Made by a program: the position numbers and the translations under genes. A model generated the notes under the pieces. The model did no database searches. It was not told where the DNA came from and saw only the letters and a list, made by a program, of their open reading frames with translations. This document shows positions 15,760 through 24,001 of a stretch of DNA of 54,594 nucleotides, in pieces (the stretch's first letter is position 1; every line of letters begins with the position of its first letter). The stretch spans positions 1 to 54,594 of the forward strand of contig CANQQE010000020.1 of the NCBI GenBank assembly GCA_947625935.1. The letters run 5' to 3'. Source of the stretch: an uncultured Muribaculaceae bacterium (GTDB lineage: Bacteria; Bacteroidota; Bacteroidia; Bacteroidales; Muribaculaceae).

Positions 15760-16659
15760 ATGGGCAAATTATATCGCGACTACGCTGACTTTCTTGCCGA
15801 CCATTTCCCCGGCAAAATGCAGAAACTCGCCGTCAACGCCGGCTTTTCATGCCCCAACCGCGACGGCACCATAGGGCGCGGGGGCTGCACATATTGCAAC
15901 AACGCTTCGTTCAATCCGTCATACTGCGACCCGAAAGGCAGCGTAACCTCACAGCTCCAGGCAGGGAAAGCATTCTTCGCCCGCAAATACCCTGCGATGC
16001 GTTATCTCGCATACTTCCAAGCCTACACCAATACTCATGCGGCAATCACGCATCTGTTGCCGCTGTATGAGGAAGCCCTGGCGGTCGACGGTGTGGACGG
16101 AATCATAATCGGCACTCGCCCCGACTGTATGCCCGACGAGCTTCTCCACGAACTTGCCGGCTTGCATAGCCGCCATTGGGTAGCGGTCGAATACGGGGCC
16201 GAGACATCCTTTGACACCACACTGAGGCTCATAAACCGATGCCACACATGGAACGACACTTGCCGGGCTGTAGAGCGCACAGCCGACGCCGGATTGCCCG
16301 TCGGACTGCACCTGATCGCCGGGCTGCCGGGAGAAAGCCGCGACGAAATTCTCCACACAATCCGACGTGTCGCCGAGCTGCCTGTCGATACCGTCAAGAT
16401 CCACCAACTTCAAGTGCTGCGCGGAACGCGACTCGCCGCCGACCTCGCCAAGGGGCTATACGACATACCCCGCTTCACCCTCGATGAATACCTCGACCTG
16501 TGCGCCGAAATAGTCCGTACGCTACCGCCGCGCATCGCAATCGAACGGTTCCTGTCGGCTTCTCCGCCCGAAATGCTTCTATACCCCAAGTGGGGACTCA
16601 AGAACTACCAGTTCACTAACCTCCTCCACTCCCGTCTGCGACAACGCAAGCCTCTCTGA
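15760..16659 (+). CDS. TIGR01212-family radical SAM protein (YhcC-like)
   Basis: A 299-residue radical SAM enzyme. The iron-sulfur cluster cysteines are in the extended spacing typical of the YhcC/TIGR01212 family: CPNRDGTIGRGGCTYC, giving C-x12-C-x2-C instead of C-x3-C-x2-C. Other family landmarks are YLAYFQAYTNTHA, the IGTRPDCMPDE strand, GLHLIAGLPGESRDEI and the C-terminal KWGLKNYQFTN. The substrate of this family is not firmly known. It probably belongs to the ybaK-aroC transcript (10-base gap). Confidence 0.9.
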   Translation: MGKLYRDYADFLADHFPGKMQKLAVNAGFSCPNRDGTIGRGGCTYCNNASFNPSYCDPKGSVTSQLQAGKAFFARKYPAMRYLAYFQAYTNTHAAITHLLPLYEEALAVDGVDGIIIGTRPDCMPDELLHELAGLHSRHWVAVEYGAETSFDTTLRLINRCHTWNDTCRAVERTADAGLPVGLHLIAGLPGESRDEILHTIRRVAELPVDTVKIHQLQVLRGTRLAADLAKGLYDIPRFTLDEYLDLCAEIVRTLPPRIAIERFLSASPPEMLLYPKWGLKNYQFTNLLHSRLRQRKPL

Positions 16660-16668
16660 TTTCACTGA

Positions 16669-16700
16669 TTTGCATATAAACGGCAAATTTCATAATTTTG
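16669..16700 (+). promoter_or_regulatory. Consensus promoter for the exporter operon
   Basis: TTTG at 16669-16672, a 20-base spacer and TAATTTTG at 16693-16700. It would start transcription about 50 bases before the ABC transporter gene. Confidence 0.75.
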
Positions 16701-16758
16701 TGGTCTTAGAGCAAGCTGCGGGATTTAACCATGGATTTCCGCTGCCATACTTTAATAT

Positions 16759-18585
16759 ATGAAAGGATTTTACCAACTGTTGCGACGTTTCGTCCCTCCT
16801 TATAAGAAATATTTAATCCTAAATATTTTTTTCAACATCCTTGCGGCGTTCCTGACGCTGTTCTCGTTTGCCGTGATTATCCCTATTCTGGAAATGCTGT
16901 TCCAGATAAAAGAGGCTACCTACGAGTTCATGCCTTGGGGAAGCGAATCGGCCAAGGAGGTGGTGGTCAACAACTTTTACTACTACACCCAGCAGGCCAT
17001 AGAAAACTGGGGGCCATCAGTCACTTTGGCATTGCTCGCCGGCCTGCTCGTCTTCATGACGCTGCTGAAGACCGGGGTGACCTACCTAAGCTCATATTTC
17101 ATCATTCCGATGCGTTCGGGCATAGTGCGCGACATACGCAACTATGTCTACGACAAGATTGTGACCCTTCCCATATCGTTCTTCACCTCCGAGCGAAAAG
17201 GCGACGTGATGGCGCGCATGAGCGGTGACGTGGCCGAGATTGAAAACTCCATCATGGCTTCGCTCGATATGTTCTTCAAAAACCCGGTGATGATCATAGT
17301 CTGCCTCACCATGATGATAGCCATCAGTTGGCAACTGACACTGTTCGTGTTAGTATTGCTGCCGATAGCCGGACTGGTTATGGGCCGAGTCGGCAAGCGG
17401 TTGAAACGCCAGTCGCTCGAAGGGCAGAAACAGTGGGGGTTGCTGATGGCCGAGATAGAGGAAACCCTCGGCGGACTGCGCATAATCAAAGCCTTTAACG
17501 CCGAGCACAAAATCAAGGAGCGTTTCCACCGCGACAACCATGTGTTCTACAAAATCAGCAACCGCATAGCCCGACGCCAGTCACTCGCCCACCCCATGAG
17601 CGAGCTCCTCGGCACGACAGCCATAGCGATCGTGCTATGGTTTGGAGGCTCATTGATTCTCAATGGAGCGTCATCCATGAACGCTGCGTCATTCATCTAC
17701 TACATGGTTATTTTTTACAGCATAATCAACCCCGCCAAAGAACTGTCGAAAGCCATGTACTCGATACAAAAGGGTCTGGCATCGATGGAGCGTGTCGACA
17801 AGATACTCAGTGCGGTAAACCCCATCATGGATCCCAAAGCGCCAAAGAGCATAGAAAATCTCAGGGGACACATTGAATACGCCGATGTTGATTTCAGTTA
17901 TGCACAGACCAAGGTGCTCGACAATGTCTCGCTCGATATACCGGCTGGATCCACGGTAGCCGTCGTCGGTCAGTCGGGATCAGGCAAATCCACGCTCGCC
18001 GACCTGCTGCCTCGATTCTACGATGTCGACGCCGGGTCGATAAAGATTGACGGTATCGACATCCGACAGCTACGCGTTCACGACCTGCGCGGCATGATGG
18101 GCAATGTTAACCAGGAGGCGATACTGTTCAACGACACATTCTTCAACAACATAACATTCGGCGTAAAGAACGCCACGATGGAACAGGTGATAGCTGCCGC
18201 CAAAATCGCCAACGCCCACGAGTTCATTATGGCATCGGAAGACGGCTATAACACCAATATCGGCGACCGCGGATGCCGGCTGTCAGGCGGGCAACGCCAA
18301 CGCGTCTCCATAGCGCGCGCCATTCTGAAAAACCCGCCGATTCTGATTCTCGACGAAGCTACATCGGCTCTCGACTCACAGAGCGAGCAACTCGTCCAGG
18401 AGGCTCTGGATCGTCTGATGAAAAACCGCACTACACTCGTCATAGCCCACCGTCTGTCGACAATCAAAAACGCCGATATGATCTGCGTGATGCACGAGGG
18501 ACGCATCGTCGAGCGCGGAACCCACAACGAGCTGCTGCAACTCGGAAAATACTACAAGCATCTCGTTGATATGCAGAAATTCTGA
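16759..18585 (+). CDS. ABC exporter, MsbA-like fused permease/ATPase
   Basis: A 608-residue half-transporter. The N-terminal ~330 residues contain about six membrane helices (first near 20-45, with a large periplasmic loop holding YEFMPWGSESAKE). The C-terminal ATPase has Walker A GQSGSGKST from residue 404, the signature LSGGQRQR from 508 and Walker B ILILDEATSALD with D532 and E533, followed by the switch histidine in IAHRLST. It would work as a homodimer moving lipid-linked or hydrophobic substrates, as MsbA does for lipid A-core. The neighbouring glycosyltransferase fits an envelope-glycolipid role. Other multidrug/lipid exporters share this layout, so I give no symbol. Confidence 0.85.
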   Translation: MKGFYQLLRRFVPPYKKYLILNIFFNILAAFLTLFSFAVIIPILEMLFQIKEATYEFMPWGSESAKEVVVNNFYYYTQQAIENWGPSVTLALLAGLLVFMTLLKTGVTYLSSYFIIPMRSGIVRDIRNYVYDKIVTLPISFFTSERKGDVMARMSGDVAEIENSIMASLDMFFKNPVMIIVCLTMMIAISWQLTLFVLVLLPIAGLVMGRVGKRLKRQSLEGQKQWGLLMAEIEETLGGLRIIKAFNAEHKIKERFHRDNHVFYKISNRIARRQSLAHPMSELLGTTAIAIVLWFGGSLILNGASSMNAASFIYYMVIFYSIINPAKELSKAMYSIQKGLASMERVDKILSAVNPIMDPKAPKSIENLRGHIEYADVDFSYAQTKVLDNVSLDIPAGSTVAVVGQSGSGKSTLADLLPRFYDVDAGSIKIDGIDIRQLRVHDLRGMMGNVNQEAILFNDTFFNNITFGVKNATMEQVIAAAKIANAHEFIMASEDGYNTNIGDRGCRLSGGQRQRVSIARAILKNPPILILDEATSALDSQSEQLVQEALDRLMKNRTTLVIAHRLSTIKNADMICVMHEGRIVERGTHNELLQLGKYYKHLVDMQKF

Positions 18586-18602
18586 TTATCACCCACCCTG
18601 CC

Positions 18603-19607
18603 ATGATAAGCTACATAAAGACCCCCTCGACCAATAAAGCCAAGCTCGACATCGACATTCTGTGCGACGAGCGCGGCTACAGAAACATAGCCATCGGTAA
18701 TGGCAGCGGAAAAATCAGCAAATTTTTTCAGAAACTCGCCACTGTGGCCATGTTGCCGTTCAGGCTTCGCAAAGGTGATGTGCTGCTGATACAGTATCCC
18801 TACAAAAAATACTACCGTCACCTGTGCCGTGCCGCCCATTGGCGCAAAGCAAAAACGGTAACACTCATACACGACCTCGGCTCATTCAGGCGCAAGAAAC
18901 TCACTCCGGCGCAAGAAATAAAGCGGCTTTCAGACACTGATTTTATCATTGTCCACAACAGTTCCATGAGAAAATGGCTCATTGATCATGGATGCCTGGT
19001 GCCGATGCACGACCTTGACATATTCGACTACCTCAGCGACGCCACGCCGACGGGCGGCTATGAAAAGTCAGCCCCCAACGTGGTTCTCTATGCGGGAGGT
19101 CTCGGGCCGCGCAAAAACCGTTTTCTCTACGACATAGACCCGCTGCTCGGCGACTGCCGCATGGAAGTCTATGGCAAAGGGCTTGAGCCTGGCATTGCCG
19201 AAACATGGAAACGCATAGCCTACAAAGGATTTGTCCCGAGCGACCGATTCATTTCGGAGGCCAATGGACATTGGGGACTCGTATGGGACGGTGACTCGGT
19301 CGATGAATGCAACGGGGAGTGGGGAGAATACCTACGCTACAACAACCCCCACAAGACGTCATTTTATCTCCGGGCCGGCATACCGGTCATAATCTGGGAA
19401 AAATCAGCCATGGCTCCCTTTATAACAGCCAACAATCTCGGAATAGCGGTCAGTTCGCTGCGCGAACTCGATAAGAAGCTAAATGCCATGACTTTAGAGG
19501 AATATGCAGTCTACCGGCGCGAAGCCTCAACCATCAGTGACCGTCTGCAACAAGGCGCATACTTCGGGCTGGCGATGGACAAAGCCCTGAAACAATTAAG
19601 CGACTGA
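18603..19607 (+). CDS. Glycosyltransferase, Gtf3 / galactofuranosyltransferase-like
   Basis: A 334-residue GT-B-fold protein. The start at 18603 is 17 bases after the exporter gene. GDVLLIQYPYKKYYRHL, VTLIHDLGSFRR and the nucleotide-sugar region VLYAGGLGPRKNRFLYD, followed by a C-terminal donor-binding half (GHWGLVWDGDSVDECNGEWG, YNNPHKTSFYLRAGIPVIIW), match the family that contains WbbI beta-1,6-galactofuranosyltransferase and streptococcal Gtf3. It has no membrane segments, so it is cytosolic or membrane-associated. It probably adds a sugar to a surface glycan or glycolipid, perhaps the substrate of the adjacent exporter (inference). The donor sugar is unknown. Confidence 0.8.
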   Translation: MISYIKTPSTNKAKLDIDILCDERGYRNIAIGNGSGKISKFFQKLATVAMLPFRLRKGDVLLIQYPYKKYYRHLCRAAHWRKAKTVTLIHDLGSFRRKKLTPAQEIKRLSDTDFIIVHNSSMRKWLIDHGCLVPMHDLDIFDYLSDATPTGGYEKSAPNVVLYAGGLGPRKNRFLYDIDPLLGDCRMEVYGKGLEPGIAETWKRIAYKGFVPSDRFISEANGHWGLVWDGDSVDECNGEWGEYLRYNNPHKTSFYLRAGIPVIIWEKSAMAPFITANNLGIAVSSLRELDKKLNAMTLEEYAVYRREASTISDRLQQGAYFGLAMDKALKQLSD

Positions 19608-19622
19608 TTGTTTTGATAAAAG

Positions 19623-20567
19623 ATGAACGCTCCTGAAAAATATGACACCGTTAAGGTTGCGCGCCGCGTCACATGGGTTGGTTTCTGGACCAACGCCGCC
19701 CTTGCCGTCATGAAAATAGCCGCAGGCATTGTCGGGCGGTCAGGCGCCATGGTGGCCGACGGCGTGCATTCGTTGAGCGACTTCATCACCGACATTATCG
19801 TCATTGTTTTTGTCGGTGTCTCGCGCCGCAAGGCCAACGCCAACTACCAGTATGGCCACGGGAAATATGAGACATTCGCCACAATGTTGATAGCCATGTT
19901 CCTCGCTTTCGTCGCCGTGGCGTTCTTTTACGACGGGGCCGAGCGCGTGTGGCACACCCTTCACGGGCATCAGCTTCCCCGCCCGGGGATGATCGCCCTT
20001 GCCATGGCCATCATATCAATCGGCCTTAAAGAATGGCTGTTTCACTATACACGTCGCTGGGGCGAACGCATCCACTCGGCATCGGTAGTAGCCAACGCAT
20101 GGCACCACCGCAGCGACTCGTTGTCGTCGGCGGCAACGCTTGTCGGCATAGCCGGAGCGATGTTTCTCGGTCAGCGTTGGAGAGTGCTCGACCCTATCGC
20201 CGCAATGGTCGTCAGCGTGTTCATATTTGTTGTGGCATGGCGTATAGGACTCCCGTCAATCAAGGAACTGCTTGAGGTGTCGCTGCCGCGCGACCTCACA
20301 CGCAAGATATGGGCGGTGATCGGTTCGACACCGGGCGTGGAGGGATTCCACCATTTCATGTCGAGACGCAACGGCAATGCCTCGATTCTCGACTTCCACA
20401 TCAAAGTCAACCCCGCCATAACCGTCGTGCAAGGCCACGAGATAGCCACCGCGGTAGAGCATAACCTTAGGGAACGTTTCGGCAACGACATGATCATCAA
20501 CATCCATGTCGAGCCATACAAGGGGGAACCCGTCGATGAGATGAAACATTGCGTCGAAAAAGTCTAA
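19623..20567 (+). CDS. Cation diffusion facilitator family transporter
   Basis: A 314-residue inner-membrane CDF exporter of divalent metal ions (zinc, iron, manganese or cobalt). Six membrane segments are visible. The metal site is formed by GAMVADGVHSLSDFITD in helix 2 (conserved D and the H-x3-D pair) and by NAWHHRSDSLSS in helix 5 (H-x3-D). The cytoplasmic C-terminal domain (SILDFHIKVNP, VVQGHEIATAVEHNLRERFG, NIHVEP) is typical. It begins 15 bases after the glycosyltransferase gene and may share its transcript. The ion cannot be told from sequence alone. Confidence 0.9.
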   Translation: MNAPEKYDTVKVARRVTWVGFWTNAALAVMKIAAGIVGRSGAMVADGVHSLSDFITDIIVIVFVGVSRRKANANYQYGHGKYETFATMLIAMFLAFVAVAFFYDGAERVWHTLHGHQLPRPGMIALAMAIISIGLKEWLFHYTRRWGERIHSASVVANAWHHRSDSLSSAATLVGIAGAMFLGQRWRVLDPIAAMVVSVFIFVVAWRIGLPSIKELLEVSLPRDLTRKIWAVIGSTPGVEGFHHFMSRRNGNASILDFHIKVNPAITVVQGHEIATAVEHNLRERFGNDMIINIHVEPYKGEPVDEMKHCVEKV

Positions 20568-20595
20568 TCGGCTTCGACTTGCAAAACAATCTAAA

Positions 20596-20631
20596 CATAA
20601 AGTTATCTACTATCATAAAGTTATCTATTAT
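20596..20631 (+). repeat. 18-bp tandem repeat overlapping a start codon
   Basis: Two near-identical units (20596-20613 and 20614-20631, one mismatch), the second running into the ATG at 20630. The AT-rich repeat covers the expected ribosome-binding region of the next gene, so changes in copy number could alter its translation. Confidence 0.8.
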
Positions 20632-22030
20632 GAAATCTATTAAATCATTCCGACTGATATTGCCGATGGTCGTTTTCGTGCTTGCGGCCATGGTGTCAAG
20701 CTGCGACAAAAGCGAACGCGGCCTGCTCGACACAGTCCCCGACTCGGCTCAGGCGATAGCCACAGTCGATTTTGACGAACTACTGAAAAACGCGGGATGC
20801 CAGGTGAAAGACGGCAAATATGAGTTGACACCGCAACTGACGTCGCTCCTGGGAAACTCTGACGCGCGTTCGTTCGCCGAATGGCTCAGCCGTTTTTCCA
20901 AAGTTGTCGACCTCAACCATGTGGTAATCTACATGATGGACAAAACCACCACTATCGGCACCGTGAGTGTCACCGACCTCGACGGGCTTGAATCCGCCCT
21001 GACCCACTATGATTTACACAAAGTCGATGGGCGCGACGGCTATGACATCTACGAAGGCGAAGACGGCTCGGTAGCTATGTTAAAAGATGGTCAGGCATGG
21101 TTCGCGCGCAAGGCCGACTATGTCATCAAATCGGTCAAAAAAGCGGAGAAAGACCCCCTGGCCTCACTGGTGGGTGTCAAGGAGTTCCTGTTGACTGAGC
21201 ACCCACTCAACTTCGCCTATCGCTACAGCGGCATATCGTTCAACTGGGTATGCGGAAGCGTCGCGCTCAACGACAACATCATGGGAATGACCATCAAAGG
21301 TATGGACGACGACGGAAAGCTGCTCGAATTTGACCCGCTGTTTGGTGCCGTCAACACCGATTTTCTCCGTTACACCCCCGGCAACACCCAGCTTGCCGCA
21401 GCTTTCTCGGTGAAAGCCGATGTGCCATGGGACCAGGCTCTTGCGATACTCAAAGCTCATCCGGGTCTGTCGATGTCGCAAAAGGGTATGTTGGAGATGG
21501 TTTTCTCGCAGCTTAAAAAAATCGACGGTACCGTAGCCCTGACGGCTGCGCCTGCGGCCGGTGCGCCCGCTCTGGCCAATTTCAGCTTCTCCACCTGGGA
21601 CCTGATGCTCATGGCCCATATGCCGCAAAACGAGGTGAACGCCAATGTCAGCCAGCTTGTCGCCACAGCCCGCCAGTTTGGCATAACTGTCGATGAGGAA
21701 AATGGCGTATACCACGCCAACCTGTCCAGGCTCGACCCCTCGCTCGGTGATGTCTACGTCGGCAATGTAGACGGCTATTTCGCCGTGTCGACCCGCCCGT
21801 TCGACTCTAATTCCAACAACTCATTGACCCAGGTATTCCAAGGCCGCGGCGGAGCCGTCGCACTCGACATCCCTTACGGGAGCGAGACAATGAAAGCTTT
21901 TGGCCTCCCTTACGGGCTTAGTGTCACCCTGCAGCTCGAAAAGAAATCGGTGGAAATGCGTGCCCGCTTCAACGGCACAAACGGTTCGTTCCTGTCGTCG
22001 CTTATCGACATGATTCAAAAAATGAACTGA
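20630..22030 (+). CDS. DUF4836-like lipoprotein
   Basis: A 466-residue lipoprotein starting at 20630; an in-frame ATG at 20549 would bury the signal. The signal FRLILPMVVFVLAAMVSSC ends in the lipobox cysteine. The mature start LLDTVPDSAQAIATVDFDELLKNAGC resembles the opening of DUF4836/DUF3352-type proteins, where a hydrophobic phrase meaning 'values at which a mean is tested' is followed by repeated beta-rich modules; two similar halves seem present (near 50-240 and 250-440). Its stop overlaps the next ATPase start by one base, so it is tightly coupled to an ABC transporter and may be its outer-membrane or periplasm-facing partner. The function is unknown. Confidence 0.7.
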   Translation: MKSIKSFRLILPMVVFVLAAMVSSCDKSERGLLDTVPDSAQAIATVDFDELLKNAGCQVKDGKYELTPQLTSLLGNSDARSFAEWLSRFSKVVDLNHVVIYMMDKTTTIGTVSVTDLDGLESALTHYDLHKVDGRDGYDIYEGEDGSVAMLKDGQAWFARKADYVIKSVKKAEKDPLASLVGVKEFLLTEHPLNFAYRYSGISFNWVCGSVALNDNIMGMTIKGMDDDGKLLEFDPLFGAVNTDFLRYTPGNTQLAAAFSVKADVPWDQALAILKAHPGLSMSQKGMLEMVFSQLKKIDGTVALTAAPAAGAPALANFSFSTWDLMLMAHMPQNEVNANVSQLVATARQFGITVDEENGVYHANLSRLDPSLGDVYVGNVDGYFAVSTRPFDSNSNNSLTQVFQGRGGAVALDIPYGSETMKAFGLPYGLSVTLQLEKKSVEMRARFNGTNGSFLSSLIDMIQKMN

Positions 22031-22692
22031 TGACCATCGACACCATACAGTTCGAGGGTGTCCTGCCCCGCGTGTTTCGCGACTCGCGGGGCGACACGTC
22101 GGTTTCCTCGTCGGGGGTGTGGCTTTCGTCACTCACCTTCCGGCGGCCTGAGGTCTACATGGTCGCCGCGGAATCCGGCGCGGGCAAATCATCCCTGTGC
22201 AGCTTCATCTACGGTAACCGAGACGATTACGAAGGGCGCATACTGTTTAACGGCACCGACATCCGTGGATTCTCGATTGACCGGTGGTGCGCCATCCGCC
22301 GCGAATCGCTCGCACTGCTCCCGCAGGAGATGAGAATATTCCCGGAGCTGACGGCGATGGACAACGTGCTGCTTAAAAACCGGTTGACCGACCGTTTCAC
22401 AGCCGCCGAGATACGCGCGATGTTCGACCGTCTCGACATCAGCGCCAAGACCGATGTCGCCGCCGGATGCCTCTCAGTGGGACAACAGCAACGCGTGGCC
22501 ATCATACGCTCGCTATGCCAGCCGTTCAGTTTCATTTTGCTCGACGAGCCGGTGAGCCATCTCGACGAGCGCAACAACCGCGCAGCAGCCATGCTGATAA
22601 CTGAGGTGGCAGCCTCACAACAGGCATCAATCATAGCCACGTCGGTCGGCAATCCGCTGTCGCTCGACAATTTCATCAGCCTATCGTTATGA
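22030..22692 (+). CDS. ABC transporter ATP-binding protein, LolD/MacB type
   Basis: A 220-residue soluble ATPase subunit. Walker A is AESGAGKSSLC, the Q-loop is in LALLPQEMRIFPELTAMDNV, the signature is LSVGQQQRVAI (V replacing the usual G) and Walker B is FILLDEPVSHLDERN. The switch region reads SIIATSVGNPLSLD, with no clear histidine where the H-loop normally lies. That is odd and may mean weak or altered ATP hydrolysis. The gene overlaps both the lipoprotein gene (1 base) and the permease gene (4 bases). The small size and permease partner place it in the LolCDE/MacB/FtsE-type branch. Confidence 0.85.
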   Translation: MTIDTIQFEGVLPRVFRDSRGDTSVSSSGVWLSSLTFRRPEVYMVAAESGAGKSSLCSFIYGNRDDYEGRILFNGTDIRGFSIDRWCAIRRESLALLPQEMRIFPELTAMDNVLLKNRLTDRFTAAEIRAMFDRLDISAKTDVAAGCLSVGQQQRVAIIRSLCQPFSFILLDEPVSHLDERNNRAAAMLITEVAASQQASIIATSVGNPLSLDNFISLSL

Positions 22693-23891
22693 CCGCTAAT
22701 TCACGAAACATCGTCTGGCGGCTGCTCCGCCGCAACATAAGCCCCGGCCAGATTATCGGCTATGCGCTCGCCAATTTCATCGGACTCGCCATCGTGATTA
22801 CCGCCGTGCAATTCTATCGCGACGTAACCGCCGGATGGAATACCGACGATGCCATGATATCGAGTGATTATCTCGTCATCTCAAAACGCGTGGAGGGGAT
22901 GGGCAGCCTGTTTGGAGCCGTCTCCACCGGATTTTCCCGGGCCGACATCGACTCCATACAATCGCAACCATGGTGCCGCAGAGTGGGCAGCTTCACGTCG
23001 TCGCGCTACAACGTACAGGCGTCGGTGGAGATGCAAGGGCGAGGGATGTCGACCTCAATGTTTTTCGAGTCGATTCCCGACGAGTTTTTCGATGTCAGCC
23101 CCGATGGCTGGACATTCGACCCCTCCGCACCCGGAGAGATACCTATAATCCTGTCAAAAGACTACCTCGCTCTCTATAACTTCGGGTTCGCTGCCACCCG
23201 CGGCTTGCCTCAGGTGAGCGAGTCGATGATAAAGATGGTGCCCTTGGCGGTGTCAATCAGCGGCAATGGCCGGCAGAAGGAAATGCCGGCCCGCATCGTC
23301 GGGTTCTCATCGAGGCTCAACACTATCGCCGTACCGCAGAGCTTCATGGACTGGGCCAACGACCTGTTCGCGTCAACCCCGGCCGATGACCCGTCGCGTC
23401 TGATTGTCGAGGTAAACTCTCCCGGCGACCCGGCTATCACTTCGTTCATCGAGCGACACGACTGGGAAACAGCCGGCGACAAGCTCAACAGCGGCCGAGC
23501 CTCCTATTTCCTCACCCTCGTGACCTCCGTGGTTATCGCCGTTGGCGCCGTCATAAGCGTGCTCGCATTCTTCATACTGATGTTGAGCATCTATCTTCTC
23601 ATTCAGAAAAACCGCCGCAAAATCCATGACCTTATGCTGCTTGGCTACACCCCGGCGGCTGTCGCCGTCTGCTACTACAGGCTTGTGGCCGCAGTCAACA
23701 TCTGCGTGTTTGCGGGAGCTGCGGGAGTCATGCTGATAGCCCGCCGCGTATGGAGTCAATCGCTCGATGCGATGGGCGCGTCGGTCAGTTCCCCCTGGAT
23801 GGCATTGTTCGTCGGAGCCGCTATCATAATCCTCGTCACAACCTTCAACATCCTCACCATCCGTCGCCTCACCCGCCGCGCCTTCGCCTGA
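22689..23891 (+). CDS. FtsX-like ABC permease
   Basis: A 400-residue membrane protein of type VII (MacB/FtsX/LolC) layout. There is one N-terminal helix (QIIGYALANFIGLAIVITAVQF), a large extracytoplasmic domain of about 220 residues, then three C-terminal helices around TSVVIAVGAVISVLAFFILMLSI, LVAAVNICVFAGAAGVMLIA and MALFVGAAIIILVTTFNILT. NRRKIHDLMLLGYTP in the cytosolic loop is the ATPase-coupling segment of the family. Such transporters move lipoproteins or transmit force across the envelope instead of importing solutes. The gene is the third of a coupled lipoprotein-ATPase-permease unit. Confidence 0.85.
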   Translation: MTANSRNIVWRLLRRNISPGQIIGYALANFIGLAIVITAVQFYRDVTAGWNTDDAMISSDYLVISKRVEGMGSLFGAVSTGFSRADIDSIQSQPWCRRVGSFTSSRYNVQASVEMQGRGMSTSMFFESIPDEFFDVSPDGWTFDPSAPGEIPIILSKDYLALYNFGFAATRGLPQVSESMIKMVPLAVSISGNGRQKEMPARIVGFSSRLNTIAVPQSFMDWANDLFASTPADDPSRLIVEVNSPGDPAITSFIERHDWETAGDKLNSGRASYFLTLVTSVVIAVGAVISVLAFFILMLSIYLLIQKNRRKIHDLMLLGYTPAAVAVCYYRLVAAVNICVFAGAAGVMLIARRVWSQSLDAMGASVSSPWMALFVGAAIIILVTTFNILTIRRLTRRAFA

Positions 23892-23975
23892 CACGATTAG
23901 CGATTCATACATTTTATAAGATTAGCCAACCACTTTTTGGGAGGGGGGCAGCGTGTTAGTTTGGAACGGATGTAG

Positions 23976-23983
23976 TATCTTTG
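23976..23983 (+). promoter_or_regulatory. Probable -7 promoter element before the Ig-like lipoprotein gene
   Basis: TATCTTTG fits TAnnTTTG and lies 18 bases before the ATG at 24002. A TTTG exists upstream but at a non-standard distance (12 bases), so only the -7 element is supported. Confidence 0.35.
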
Positions 23984-24001
23984 TGGTGGATTTACAAAAA
24001 G

